This document shows positions 23,651 through 32,904 of a stretch of 36,228 bases of DNA, piece by piece. Position numbers and translations under genes: made by a program. The first letter of the stretch is position 1, and each line of letters opens with the position of its first letter. The DNA lies in assembly GCF_014879935.1 (NCBI RefSeq), contig NZ_JACSRD010000114.1, positions 1-36,228 on the forward strand, read 5' to 3'. A model generated the notes under the pieces. That model was not told the DNA's origin. It made no database searches and saw only the letters and a program-made list of their open reading frames with translations. This DNA comes from Prosthecobacter sp. (GTDB lineage Bacteria > Verrucomicrobiota > Verrucomicrobiia > Verrucomicrobiales > Verrucomicrobiaceae).

Positions 23651-23651
<1 letters not shown>
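23163..23651 (-). CDS. PIN-domain ribonuclease, probable VapC-like toxin
   Basis: 162 residues with a PIN fold. The first acidic residue is E9 in KVYLETTILGYLT (Glu replaces the usual Asp, as in a common PIN subgroup), the second is E57 in SEVVLSEASKG, and the third is D105 in VEDALHIATASWWGMDFLVTYNFKHI. Such proteins cleave RNA with Mg2+ and act as TA toxins. Its ATG overlaps the sdhA TAA (TAATG on the coding strand), so translation is probably coupled to the dehydrogenase flavoprotein. Its own stop overlaps the start of the small downstream gene. The toxin is thus embedded in a housekeeping respiratory operon. Catalytic residues appear intact; the RNA target is unknown. Confidence 0.85.
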
Positions 23652-25567
<1,916 letters not shown>

Positions 25568-25582
25568 GGCGAGAGAAAGGTC

Positions 25583-25608
25583 GAATGACGAATGCAGAAT
25601 GACGAATG
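25583..25608. repeat. Direct repeat in the sdhC-sdhA spacer
   Basis: GAATGACGAATG occurs twice without mismatch, at 25583-25594 and 25597-25608, separated by CA. Each copy is itself built of GAATG units. It fills most of the 43-bp spacer between the sdhC stop and the sdhA start. On the sdh coding strand this reads as CATTCGTCATTC, giving a pyrimidine-rich leader before sdhA. No attenuator-like hairpin is formed. Confidence 0.6.
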
Positions 25609-25610
25609 AA

Positions 25611-26312
25611 TCAGCGGACGAAGCCAAACCAGACAGCGAGGACGATGGCTGAGTTTCCAATGAAGATCAGGCCGGCGAAGGCGCGGCCGAGGCGCTTGAA
25701 GACGACCTCTGTCTTGTCCGTGCTGATGCCGAGTGTTTGGAACACGCTGCTGAAGCCATGGCTCAGGTGGCTGCACAGCAGCGCCATGGCGATGAGGTAG
25801 AAGATCGACGCCGGAGCCCAGGAGAAGCCCGCGATCACCATGCGATACACGTCATGCACGGTCTCGCCATGCAGCGTGGTCTTGTAAGTCGCGTAATCGT
25901 TGCCGATGCGCACCGTGAAGTGCAGCAGGTGGTAAACGATGAAGGCCAGGATCGTCAGGCCGCTCCAGATCATGATGCGCGAGGAGGGCGAGCACACCTG
26001 CTGCTTGTGCTGGCCGTATCTGTCAGGCCGTGCGGCGCGGTTGGCTTTCGTGAGCTGCACGGTCGCCACGATGTGGATCACCACCGCTGCCAGAAGGCCC
26101 AGACGGGCGATCCAGACGCCGCCGCCGTGAAGGGCGGTCTGCAGCATGTGACCGTATTCATTGATCGCATCCGGACCGGCGAAGACCAGCAGGTTGCCGA
26201 CCATGTGACCGAGGACGAAACCCATCAGGACCAGGCCCGTCAGGGCCACCAGGATCTTTTTGCCGATGGAGGAGGTGTAAAACCGTGAAAAGGAGTCAAA
26301 AACAGCGCTCAT
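25611..26312 (-). CDS. sdhC: Succinate dehydrogenase cytochrome b subunit
   Basis: Membrane anchor of complex II, 233 residues from ATG 26312 ([19 protein letters not shown]). There are five hydrophobic helices: about 20-44, 68-90, 110-135, 160-185 and 205-230. Conserved histidines for two b hemes lie in [31 protein letters not shown] and [14 protein letters not shown]. This single-subunit, five-helix, diheme type (SdhC without SdhD) is that of Bacteroidetes, epsilon-proteobacterial Frd and B. subtilis and is generally linked to menaquinone. ATG 26333 (MMAAHSPM) is an alternative start. It is first in the sdh operon. The 89-bp gap to the thiolase upstream contains a small CCCCGC/GTGGGG hairpin and probably the promoter. 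Confidence 0.93.
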   Translation of the reverse strand: MSAVFDSFSRFYTSSIGKKILVALTGLVLMGFVLGHMVGNLLVFAGPDAINEYGHMLQTALHGGGVWIARLGLLAAVVIHIVATVQLTKANRAARPDRYGQHKQQVCSPSSRIMIWSGLTILAFIVYHLLHFTVRIGNDYATYKTTLHGETVHDVYRMVIAGFSWAPASIFYLIAMALLCSHLSHGFSSVFQTLGISTDKTEVVFKRLGRAFAGLIFIGNSAIVLAVWFGFVR

Positions 26313-26401
26313 GGGAGAGTGGGCAGCCATCATGGACATACGCCGCCCCCACGCAAGCGGGGTGTACATTTTTCCTTGTGAACAACCGCTGCGAACGCGT
26401 C

Positions 26402-27544
26402 TCAAACGCGCTCCACCGCCATCGCGATGCCCATGCCGCCGCCAATGCACAGGCTGGCGATGCCACGCTTCAAACCGTGACCTTCGAGATGATGCAGCAG
26501 CGTCACCAGAACACGAGCGCCGCTGGCACCTATCGGATGACCGAGCGCGATGGCTCCTCCGCGTGGATTGAGCTTCGTCGTGTCTAAATTGAGCTCTTTG
26601 GCGCAGCCGAGTGTTTGAACCGCGAAGGCCTCATTGATCTCGATGGCATCGACCTGATCGAGATTCCAGCCGGTTTGGGCGCAGAGTTTGCGGATCGCGC
26701 CGACAGGGCCAAGGCCCATCACCGCTGGATCGCAGCCGACGGCAGCGCAGGCGATGATGCGGGCTCGCGGTTTCAAAGCATGACGCGCAACCGCCTCTTC
26801 CCCGGCCACGAGGACCAAGGCAGCGCCGTCATTGATGCCGGAAGCATTTCCGGCCGTCACGGTGCCGTCCTTGCGGAAGGCGGCCTTCAGTTTCGCGAGC
26901 GATTCGACGGTCGTGTCGGCACGCGGATGCTCATCGGCAGTCACATCGCCCACCGGCACGATTTCGCGGGCCAAAGCCGCACGACTGGCCGCGACGCGGC
27001 TTTGACTGAGCGCGGCAAAGGCGTCCTGCTCCTGGCGTGTGATGCCGTGTCTGTCGGCGATGCGCTCGGCAGTCTCGCCCATGCCGATCCCGAGCAGCGG
27101 ATCGGTCAGACCATCGACGAACATCGCGTCACGCAGCGAGGAATCGCCGAGCTTTTTGCCCCAGCGCAGATCCATCGCGTAATGCGGTGCGCGGCTCATC
27201 GATTCGACACCGCCAGCAAGAACGAGATCGCTTTCGCCCGCACGAATCGCATCGGCAGCGAGCGCCACAGCTTTCAAAGACGAGCCGCAAGCCATGTTGA
27301 CCGTGAATGCGGGCACTTCCTGTGGAAGACCGAGCTTCAGGCCGATTTGACGCGCCACGTTCATGCCTGCGCCTGCTTGCAGCACCTGGCCGAGAATGAC
27401 CTGCTGGATGTGCGGGCGGAGTTCCTTGGCCAGAATGGCTTCGCCGAGGGCAAAACCGAGGTCTGTGGCACTGAGATCCTTCAATCCTCCTCCGAACCGG
27501 CCGATGGGAGTGCGCTTGGCTTCGATGATGTAAACAGGCTTCAT
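26402..27544 (-). CDS. Acetyl-CoA C-acetyltransferase (thiolase)
   Basis: A 380-residue thiolase that condenses two acetyl-CoA to acetoacetyl-CoA or runs in reverse. The nucleophile is C86 in NMACGSSLKA. H336 is in GGAIALGHPIGASG, and the second cysteine, C366, is in SLCIGGGMG. The NEAF motif is present in IEINEAFAVQ. The length is slightly shorter than the usual 390, with no obvious gap in the motifs. Its ATG overlaps the stop of the CoA-transferase gene, so the two are co-translated. Together with the CoA-transferase and the nearby reductase they suggest acetoacetate/hydroxybutyrate metabolism (ketone-body use or PHB-type chemistry). No PHA synthase is in the window. Confidence 0.94.
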   Translation of the reverse strand: MKPVYIIEAKRTPIGRFGGGLKDLSATDLGFALGEAILAKELRPHIQQVILGQVLQAGAGMNVARQIGLKLGLPQEVPAFTVNMACGSSLKAVALAADAIRAGESDLVLAGGVESMSRAPHYAMDLRWGKKLGDSSLRDAMFVDGLTDPLLGIGMGETAERIADRHGITRQEQDAFAALSQSRVAASRAALAREIVPVGDVTADEHPRADTTVESLAKLKAAFRKDGTVTAGNASGINDGAALVLVAGEEAVARHALKPRARIIACAAVGCDPAVMGLGPVGAIRKLCAQTGWNLDQVDAIEINEAFAVQTLGCAKELNLDTTKLNPRGGAIALGHPIGASGARVLVTLLHHLEGHGLKRGIASLCIGGGMGIAMAVERV

Positions 27545-29001
27545 GGGATGGTGGCGATGGTTTCGGCGATCAGTGGCTTGAATTGCATCAGATCGAGCAC
27601 GTCGCGTTGCAAATCGAGTCCGGCGGCGATTTCGATGAGGCGCAGGCCGTCTGGCGTGAGTTCAAACACGGCGCGTTCGGTCACATAAAGCACCTGCTGG
27701 CCGTTTTTCAGGGCCGTGGGGCCGTGGAAGCAGACGTGCTGGATGTTCTTCACGAACTTCGCGTTTCCTTTCGCCTGGAAGGTGCAGCAGAAGACGAGAC
27801 GGCGGGCGCTTTGCGCGATGTTCACGAAACCGCCGACGCCCGCGAAGCGTCCGGCGAAACTGGCGACGTTCACGCTGCCTTCCGCATCGATTTCCACGGC
27901 GCCGAGCACGGCGATGTCGAGCCCGCCGCCGTCGTAGAAGTCGAACTGCGATGGCTGGTCGATCACGGCTTCGGGAAAGTGGCTGCAACCAAAGCTGAGG
28001 CCGGATGCGGGAACCCCGCCCGTCGGGCCGCTTTCGACGGTGAGCGTGAACTCCTGCAAACGACCGGTTTCCGCCGCCACCATCGCCACGGCTTCCGGCA
28101 AACCGATGCCAAGGTTCACGATGTCGCCTTTGCGGATCTCACGCAGCGCTCGCGAGCCGATGCGTTTGCGTTCCGAATCGGGCATCGGCGGCAGCTCGAA
28201 GTGGCCGTCGCCGGTGACGACGAAGTCCTCGTTGAAGACTTCAGCGAAGGTCTGGTCGTGATGCACGCCGCCGGATGGGACGATGTAATCGATGAGAATG
28301 CCCGGAACACGCACCGCCTTTGGGTCAGGCAGTTGTTCGACGACGCTTTCGACCTGCGCGATGACGATGCCGCCATGGTTCTTCGCCGCCTGCGCCATCG
28401 GCAGCACTTCGCTGATCAAGCCTTCGCACTCCATGCTGAGATTGCCTCCAGCGTCGGCATAGCTGCCGCGGATCAGTGCCACATGGATCGGCATCGGCTT
28501 GTAGCGCAGCCAGGTCTGGCCATCGAGCTCGATGCGTTCGACCAGCGGCTCAGTCGTGCAGGCGTTCAGGCGTCCGCCGCCATGAATCGGGTCGATGAAG
28601 GTGTTCAGGCCGACCTTGGTGATCAATCCGGGTCGTTTGGCCGCGATTTCACGCGTCAGCACGCTCAAGACGCCTTGGGGCAGGTTGTAGGCCTCGACTT
28701 CGTTCGCCAATGCCAGCGCCCCGAGCGTCGGCGCGAGGTTCCAGTGCCCGCCGACGATGCGTTTGAGCAGGCCGCGATGCGCGAGGTGGTTCAATCCGCG
28801 TTCAGCCCGGTCTCCTTGCCCCGCACAGTAATAGAGCGTGATATCGCGAGGCGTTCCGGTTTCGAGAAAACGCCGTTCAAGGGCCCGCGTGACCATTTCT
28901 GGATGCCCGGAGCCGACGAATCCGCTCACGGCAACGGTCGCGCCGCTCGGAATGGCGGCGACGGCTTCGTCAGCAGTGGTGATGTGTGCGGGGGAACGCA
29001 T
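27541..29001 (-). CDS. Acyl-CoA:acetate/3-ketoacid CoA-transferase (YdiF-like, fused A and B halves)
   Basis: A 486-residue family I CoA-transferase from ATG 29001 (MRSPAHITTADEAV). Both halves are on one chain: an alpha part with VAVSGFVGSGHPEMVTRAL at the N-terminus and a beta part after about residue 280. The catalytic glutamate, which forms the covalent CoA thioester, is E323 in TLTVESGPTGG, the motif seen in YdiF and propionate CoA-transferase. The length is a little below the 520-530 usual for YdiF. Its stop overlaps the thiolase start (ATGA). The leader is cctcccctc before the ATG, without Shine-Dalgarno. The likely role is activating acetoacetate or short acids with CoA from another acyl-CoA; the specific donor and acceptor are not known. 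Confidence 0.9.
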   Translation of the reverse strand: MRSPAHITTADEAVAAIPSGATVAVSGFVGSGHPEMVTRALERRFLETGTPRDITLYYCAGQGDRAERGLNHLAHRGLLKRIVGGHWNLAPTLGALALANEVEAYNLPQGVLSVLTREIAAKRPGLITKVGLNTFIDPIHGGGRLNACTTEPLVERIELDGQTWLRYKPMPIHVALIRGSYADAGGNLSMECEGLISEVLPMAQAAKNHGGIVIAQVESVVEQLPDPKAVRVPGILIDYIVPSGGVHHDQTFAEVFNEDFVVTGDGHFELPPMPDSERKRIGSRALREIRKGDIVNLGIGLPEAVAMVAAETGRLQEFTLTVESGPTGGVPASGLSFGCSHFPEAVIDQPSQFDFYDGGGLDIAVLGAVEIDAEGSVNVASFAGRFAGVGGFVNIAQSARRLVFCCTFQAKGNAKFVKNIQHVCFHGPTALKNGQQVLYVTERAVFELTPDGLRLIEIAAGLDLQRDVLDLMQFKPLIAETIATIP

Positions 29002-29017
29002 GAGGGGAGGACTGGCA

Positions 29018-29093
29018 AGGTGCAACCTGTCAACGCCAGGCCAAAGTCTTCTTTGGCAGCTTGTTGCCATTTTTGCGAGTATTGATTCATACT
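29018..29093 (+). promoter_or_regulatory. Promoter/operator region of the MqsRA-like module
   Basis: Three perfect palindromes occur in 76 bp: AGGT-gca-ACCT (29018-29028), GCCAAAG-tctt-CTTTGGC (29040-29057) and AGTAT-tgattc-ATACT (29078-29093). TTGCCA (29064-29069) and CATACT (29088-29093) make a plausible -35/-10 pair with 18-bp spacing, so the third palindrome would overlap the -10 box. It starts 17 bp from the CoA-transferase start on the other strand. Autoregulation by the HTH antitoxin is the likely use, since MqsA-type antitoxins bind such palindromes. Confidence 0.5.
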
Positions 29094-29122
29094 TTCCATT
29101 GCATGGCCCGGACGAATGAAAC

Positions 29123-29494
29123 ATGATCTCACGCAAGATGCCGCAACCCGAACGCCTGGCCGCACCCGCAATCCTGGCAGCCATCACCGCCGCGTTGGCG
29201 ACAGGCAAATTTCACCTCAGCGGAAAAACTGATCAGTGGATCAAGCGACATGACCTCACGACCGATATTGTCATTGATGCGCTGCTGTCTCACATTGCCA
29301 GCGGTGCCAAGGTGCATGCCAAGACGTATCCCACAGGCAGCACCGGCGTTCAGGGGAATGTCCGCCTGCCACACAGCCGCGGGGAAGATGCCTACTTTGA
29401 TATCAAACGCATGAAGGACGGCGCTATGTTCCTGGATCTGTGGTGGGTTCAGGTTCATTCGCATGACACCGGCTATCCACCACTCTCACGCTGA
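29123..29494 (+). CDS. Putative type II toxin (MqsR/RelE-like, by context)
   Basis: A 123-residue basic protein. The N-terminal half is helical (APAILAAITAALATGKFHLSG ... TDIVIDALLSHIASG) and the C-terminal half is strand-rich (KVHAKTYPTGSTGVQGNVRL ... YFDIKRMKDGAMFLDLWWVQVHSHDTGYPPL). The ending H-x-T-G-Y-P-P-L is like that seen in toxins paired with YgiT-type antitoxins. It precedes such an antitoxin by 17 bp in toxin-first order, as in mqsRA. Catalytic residues cannot be assigned confidently, so the toxin call rests mainly on the neighbour. It is placed between the CoA-transferase and reductase genes on the opposite strand. Confidence 0.6.
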   Translation: MISRKMPQPERLAAPAILAAITAALATGKFHLSGKTDQWIKRHDLTTDIVIDALLSHIASGAKVHAKTYPTGSTGVQGNVRLPHSRGEDAYFDIKRMKDGAMFLDLWWVQVHSHDTGYPPLSR

Positions 29495-29511
29495 TAAATT
29501 TTTGTCCCCCC

Positions 29512-30036
29512 ATGAATGACTCCAGATCCATCACCTGCCCCGCTTGTGAAGCGGCGATTATGAAAGCTGTGCGCGAGGACATGACCTACACGCTGAGCGA
29601 CGGAACCAAAGTAGTTGTGCCGAAACTCGCCTTCCACCGCTGTCCTGCTTGTGGAGAAACCAGCATTCCGGCGGAATCGGCGAGACGTGCCGATGCCATG
29701 GTGGCAAAAGCCACCGAGCAAATGGCACCAGAGGAGGTGGCTGCATTTCTCAAGGCATTGAAGCTCGATCAAAAAACCGCAGCTCAGGCCTTGGGACTCG
29801 GTGAAAAGACGTTTCACGCCTGGGTGTGCGGCAAGCAGACTGTCTCGCGTTCAATGAGTTTTTATCTTCGGGCCTTGAAGGCCAATCCAGACTTCTTTCG
29901 CTTCATCCAGAACCGTGGCTGGCATGAAGTCCTGCCTTCGGTCGCATCGGTCCGTTCAACGAGCCGGAAGAAGCCGGTGACACGTAAACGGAAGGCGCCG
30001 CACAAGTCGAACCTCAACCTCTCCAGCCGCCGTTGA
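29512..30036 (+). CDS. MqsA/YgiT-type zinc-finger HTH antitoxin
   Basis: A 174-residue DNA-binding protein. The N-terminal zinc-binding site is C9-PA-C12 with C44-PA-C47, the YgiT/MqsA pattern, which contacts the toxin. The C-terminal half (about 73-130) has an XRE-like helix-turn-helix: APEEVAAFLKALKLDQKTAA, QALGLGEKTFHAWVCGKQTV and SRSMSFYLRALKANP. A basic Lys/Arg-rich tail follows (about 148-174). It probably represses its own promoter through the palindromes at 29018-29093. Its last 23 bp overlap the 3' end of the convergent reductase gene, so the basic tail may be a late extension. It starts after the C-rich leader tttgtcccccc. Confidence 0.83.
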   Translation: MNDSRSITCPACEAAIMKAVREDMTYTLSDGTKVVVPKLAFHRCPACGETSIPAESARRADAMVAKATEQMAPEEVAAFLKALKLDQKTAAQALGLGEKTFHAWVCGKQTVSRSMSFYLRALKANPDFFRFIQNRGWHEVLPSVASVRSTSRKKPVTRKRKAPHKSNLNLSSRR

Positions 30037-30772
30037 TCTCGATGGTCTGGCCCGTCACGTAGCTGGCCAGCGGCGAGCAGAGGAACAGGACCACGTTCGC
30101 GACTTCTTCCGTCGTGCCGAAACGGGCGAGGGGGACGTTCTTGAGCATCTCAGCCCGGACGTTCTCAGGAATGGTGGCGGCCATCGCAGTGTCGATGACG
30201 CCTGGGGCGATGGCGTTGGCGCGGATCTGCTTGCGGGCGGCTTCGCGGCTGAGCACGCGCATCATCGCCTGCACACCGGATTTCGCGGCGGCGTAGTTCG
30301 CCTGGCCGAAGAAGCCCTGGATCGCGGCGATGCTGCCGAAGCTGACGATGGCCCCGTGGTCGCGCATGATTTCGAGCGCGAATTTGCAGCAGTAAAACAC
30401 GCCGGAGAGGTTCACATCGATCACGGCGTCCCATTCATCGAGCCCCATCTTCGCAATGGTGCGGTCCTTGATGATGGCGGCGTTGTTGATGAGAAAATCG
30501 AGTCCGCCATGGCGTGCCTGGATCTCTCCCATCATGTTTTTGACCTGATCAGGCTGCGAAACGTCGGCGGCGATGAGGCTGGCGCTGTCGGTGCGGAGGA
30601 GATTCAGCCCGTCTGCCAGCGATTGCGCATCCGCCGTGGTGCCGGGCGTGCCGAGGTGATTGAGAACGACGGCGGCACCGGCCTGATGGAAGGTCCGGGC
30701 GACCTGCGCGCCGATGCCTTGGGATGCTCCGGTGATGAGAGCGACTTTGCCTTTGAGATCGATGGGGATCAT
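30014..30772 (-). CDS. SDR-family 3-oxoacyl reductase (FabG/PhaB-like)
   Basis: A 252-residue short-chain dehydrogenase. The NAD(P) motif is TGASQGIG at 14-21, NNA is near 96-98, and the catalytic set is S147, Y160 and K164 (YAAAK). The C-terminal end SYVTGQTIEINGGW is typical of FabG and PhaB. It would reduce 3-oxoacyl-ACP or acetoacetyl-CoA. The nearby thiolase and CoA-transferase on the same strand favour a hydroxybutyryl/acetoacetyl-CoA role, but the MqsRA-like genes lie between them. A stand-alone FabG cannot be excluded. It is divergent from the glyoxalase gene, with 101 bp between the starts. Confidence 0.9.
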   Translation of the reverse strand: MIPIDLKGKVALITGASQGIGAQVARTFHQAGAAVVLNHLGTPGTTADAQSLADGLNLLRTDSASLIAADVSQPDQVKNMMGEIQARHGGLDFLINNAAIIKDRTIAKMGLDEWDAVIDVNLSGVFYCCKFALEIMRDHGAIVSFGSIAAIQGFFGQANYAAAKSGVQAMMRVLSREAARKQIRANAIAPGVIDTAMAATIPENVRAEMLKNVPLARFGTTEEVANVVLFLCSPLASYVTGQTIEINGGWRG

Positions 30773-30873
30773 GGAATCAAGGTTTTACGAGACGGCTTCC
30801 GCAGGATCAAGCTTTCCGCCTCAGGGAGGATCATTTGCCTCGGCAGTCAGCCTGTGGCATGGGACCGGCAGCC

Positions 30874-31251
30874 ATGGTCAAAAAACTCCTCCACACCCGT
30901 TACCGGGTGAACGATCTCGAGAAGACGGTGAACTTTTACACGCAGGTGCTCGGCCTGAAGGAAGTGCGCCGCCACAAGTCGCCGCGCGGCTCGGAACTGG
31001 TCTTTTTGCAGACGCCGAACAGCGACGAGCTCATTGAAATCTGCAGCTATCCGTCCAGCGGGCCGGTGACTTTCTGCAGCGACCTGACCCACCTGGCCTT
31101 CGAGGTGGACAGCATTGAGGAATTTGCGAAACACTCCGCTGCGCTTGGTTATCCGCTCTCTGACGGACCGACGCAGAGCTCCAGCGGCGTTTTCGCCTTC
31201 ATTGACGCCCCGGAGGGGTATGAGATAGAACTGATCGAATACCGGAAATAA
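30874..31251 (+). CDS. VOC-family glyoxalase (lactoylglutathione lyase-like)
   Basis: 125 residues from ATG 30874 (MVKKLLHTRYRV). A frame extension to 30835 is unconvincing. The four metal ligands of glyoxalase I are in place: H7, E55 (ELIEIC), H73 (LTHLAFEV) and E119 (GYEIELIEY). The two beta-alpha-beta-beta-beta modules are complete, so the protein looks active. It would isomerise hemithioacetals of methylglyoxal in the cytoplasm, or act on another substrate of the vicinal oxygen chelate fold. Its strand and spacing (21 bp) suggest co-transcription with the BrnT-like pair that follows. Confidence 0.88.
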   Translation: MVKKLLHTRYRVNDLEKTVNFYTQVLGLKEVRRHKSPRGSELVFLQTPNSDELIEICSYPSSGPVTFCSDLTHLAFEVDSIEEFAKHSAALGYPLSDGPTQSSSGVFAFIDAPEGYEIELIEYRK

Positions 31252-31272
31252 CCTCTTCCCACGACCACCCTC

Positions 31273-31551
31273 ATGGACTTCGACTGGATCGGCGCCGCCT
31301 TTGACCTCACGCAACTTCCGCCGAAGGACATCGAGGAGTCGTTTGAAGATCCGTTTTCCCTCAAGCTGCTGCCCGATGGCCAGAATGAGAGCGCCGAGGC
31401 CCGCTACTACAACCTGGGCAAGTCGCTCCAGGGTAAGCCGGTGTTCAGCGTGTTCTGGACGGATGGGAAAAAGTACCGCGTGATCTTCGCGCGGCTGATG
31501 ACGCCATCGGAGCACGACTTCTTTGAGCGCAAGAAAGCGGAAGACATCTGA
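31273..31551 (+). CDS. BrnT-like toxin
   Basis: A 92-residue protein beginning MDFDWIGAAFDLTQLPPKDIEESFEDPFS, with YYNLGKSLQGKPVFSVFWTDGKKYRVIFARLMTPSE. This follows the BrnT/DUF497 pattern: F-x-W start, E-x-F-x-D-P, R-x-x-x-L-G-x-S, V-F-x-V-x-x-x-x-x-x-R-V-I-x-A-R-x-M. BrnT is a RelE-fold ribonuclease toxin. A small protein with C-terminal RHH-type features follows after 11 bp, as in brnTA. The family fit is good by eye, but it belongs to a divergent subgroup. Confidence 0.75.
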   Translation: MDFDWIGAAFDLTQLPPKDIEESFEDPFSLKLLPDGQNESAEARYYNLGKSLQGKPVFSVFWTDGKKYRVIFARLMTPSEHDFFERKKAEDI

Positions 31552-31562
31552 GTTCTCATTTC

Positions 31563-31859
31563 ATGCCCATGGACACCGCCCCTGCCGACTTGAAGCCGAT
31601 CCGTGCCTGGCGGGAAGTGCCTGCCTTCGATTCCGAGGAGGCGGAAGGGCATTTCTGGGCCGCGCACCAGCTCGATGCACGCCTGATGCAGTCCTCCATT
31701 CATCGCGCGGATGTGCGTGAGTCCACCACGATCACGCTGCGCTTTGATCCGCGCATGCTCAGCCGCATCAAGCGGGTCGCCCGTCGTCGCTACCTGAACT
31801 ACCAGAGCATGATCAAACAATGGTTGAGCGAGCGGATGGAGCAGGAACTGAAGGACTGA
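31563..31859 (+). CDS. BrnA/CopG-like ribbon-helix-helix antitoxin
   Basis: 98 residues; ATG 31569 is a second possible start. The N-terminal part has REVPAFDSEEAEGHFWAAHQ, the segment that in BrnA/CopG antitoxins of this type wraps the toxin. The C-terminal half is a ribbon-helix-helix: strand STTITLRFDPRML, helix SRIKRVARRRYLN and helix YQSMIKQWLSERMEQEL, which would dimerise on the operator. It is coupled by proximity (11 bp) to the BrnT-like toxin. An intrinsic terminator belonging to the opposite-strand HU gene starts immediately after its stop. Confidence 0.82.
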   Translation: MPMDTAPADLKPIRAWREVPAFDSEEAEGHFWAAHQLDARLMQSSIHRADVRESTTITLRFDPRMLSRIKRVARRRYLNYQSMIKQWLSERMEQELKD

Positions 31860-31861
31860 AC

Positions 31862-31893
31862 AAAAAAGCCGCGCCTCGTGGACGAAGCGCGGC
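31862..31893 (-). terminator. Intrinsic terminator of the HU gene
   Basis: Reading the minus strand, stem GCCGCGC (31893-31887) pairs with GCGCGGC (31874-31868) around a 12-nt loop that itself contains TCG/CGA pairs. A run of six T (complement of 31862-31867) follows. It lies 20 bp after the HU stop and directly beyond the end of the convergent antitoxin gene. Confidence 0.8.
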
Positions 31894-31912
31894 CGGCGGT
31901 GGCTGAGACCGG

Positions 31913-32185
31913 TCAAACCGAGGCCTTCAGTGCCGCTGAGGGCGTGAAGCGCACGGTGGAGGAGGCTTTGATCTCGACCGGTTCCTTCGTTTTCGGATTT
32001 CGACCCATGCGCGCGTTGCGCTTCACTGGTTTGAAGGTGCCAAAGCCGACGAGCATCACCGGCCCCTCCTTCAAGCCACCGGCGATGGCGTCGAGCACCG
32101 CGTCGAGGGCCTCCGTGGCGGCACGTTTGGTGGTGTCGCCGCCGAGGATCTTCTGCACTTCGTCGATGAGCTGGGCTTTGTTCAT
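31913..32185 (-). CDS. HU-family nucleoid DNA-binding protein
   Basis: A 90-residue histone-like protein: MNKAQLIDEVQKILGGDTTK at the start, VMLVGFGTFKPVKRNARMGR followed by NPKTKEPVEIKASSTVRFTPS. This is the canonical HU/IHF dimerisation core and DNA-bending arm with the G-F-G-T-F and R-x-G-R-N-P motifs; the arm proline is in the NPKTKE segment. It bends and compacts DNA non-specifically. It is divergent from the carbonic anhydrase gene. The leader is C-rich (cattcccccATG) without Shine-Dalgarno. HU and IHF cannot be separated with certainty, but the single-gene context favours HU. Confidence 0.95.
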   Translation of the reverse strand: MNKAQLIDEVQKILGGDTTKRAATEALDAVLDAIAGGLKEGPVMLVGFGTFKPVKRNARMGRNPKTKEPVEIKASSTVRFTPSAALKASV

Positions 32186-32304
32186 GGGGGAATGATGGGA
32201 TTCGTTGTTGGTGAAGACGCGGGTCCGTTCCAGAATGAATGTGGCGCGGCCTTTTTTATGGCGTGCGCTGTTGGTTTCTCAAACATAAAACTCACCGCAA
32301 AAAC

Positions 32305-32850
32305 ATGGAGCTCTTGAAAAATTTCCTGCTTCCGCAATTCCAGCCGTCCATTGGAGAGGGCGTTTTCATCGCGCCGTGTGCCGTGGTGCTCGGTGCGGTC
32401 GAGATGGGCGCGCAGTCCAGTGCCTGGTATGGAGCGGTGCTGCGTGGTGACATCAACCGCATCGTCGTCGGCGCGCAGAGCAATGTGCAGGATGGCAGCG
32501 TGCTGCATGTGAGCGATGACTGTGCCTGCGTGCTGGGAGAACGCGTCACGGTGGGGCACCGGGCCGTGGTGCATGCCTGCACGGTCGGAGATGAGGTGCT
32601 CGTGGGCATGGGTGCGATCATTCTGGACGGTGCTCAGATCGGTCCGCGCTGCACCATCGCCGCAGGTGCCTTGGTGACGAAGAACACGGTGCTCCCTGAG
32701 GGTTCGCTCGTGGTCGGATCACCCGCGCGTGTGGTGCGGCCGCTGTCAAAGGAGGAGCAGGCGGCGAATGCGCGGCTGGCCCTGAAATACGTGGAGGTCT
32801 CGCGTCGCTACCTCGAGCTTGGGCTCGGTGCTGCACGTGCCGGCGCATAA
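32305..32850 (+). CDS. Gamma-class carbonic anhydrase family protein
   Basis: 181 residues from ATG 32305 (MELLKNFLLPQ). A left-handed beta-helix made of hexapeptide repeats (for example VFIAPCAVVLGAVEMGAQSS, IVVGAQSNVQDGSV, EVLVGMGAIILDGAQIG) ends in a helix at 145-175. The three zinc/iron-binding histidines H68, H85 and H90 are present. R47 (VLRGD) and Q62 in NVQDGSVLH are also conserved positions. It probably hydrates CO2, although many members of this YrdA/PaaY/CaiE group have other or unproven activities. The 119-bp space to the divergent HU gene should hold both promoters; no clear boxes were found. Confidence 0.92.
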   Translation: MELLKNFLLPQFQPSIGEGVFIAPCAVVLGAVEMGAQSSAWYGAVLRGDINRIVVGAQSNVQDGSVLHVSDDCACVLGERVTVGHRAVVHACTVGDEVLVGMGAIILDGAQIGPRCTIAAGALVTKNTVLPEGSLVVGSPARVVRPLSKEEQAANARLALKYVEVSRRYLELGLGAARAGA

Positions 32851-32904
32851 AAACCCATGGTGCATGTTGCCAGCGGGCGACGGGCGGCGTTTAATCTGAT
32901 CATC

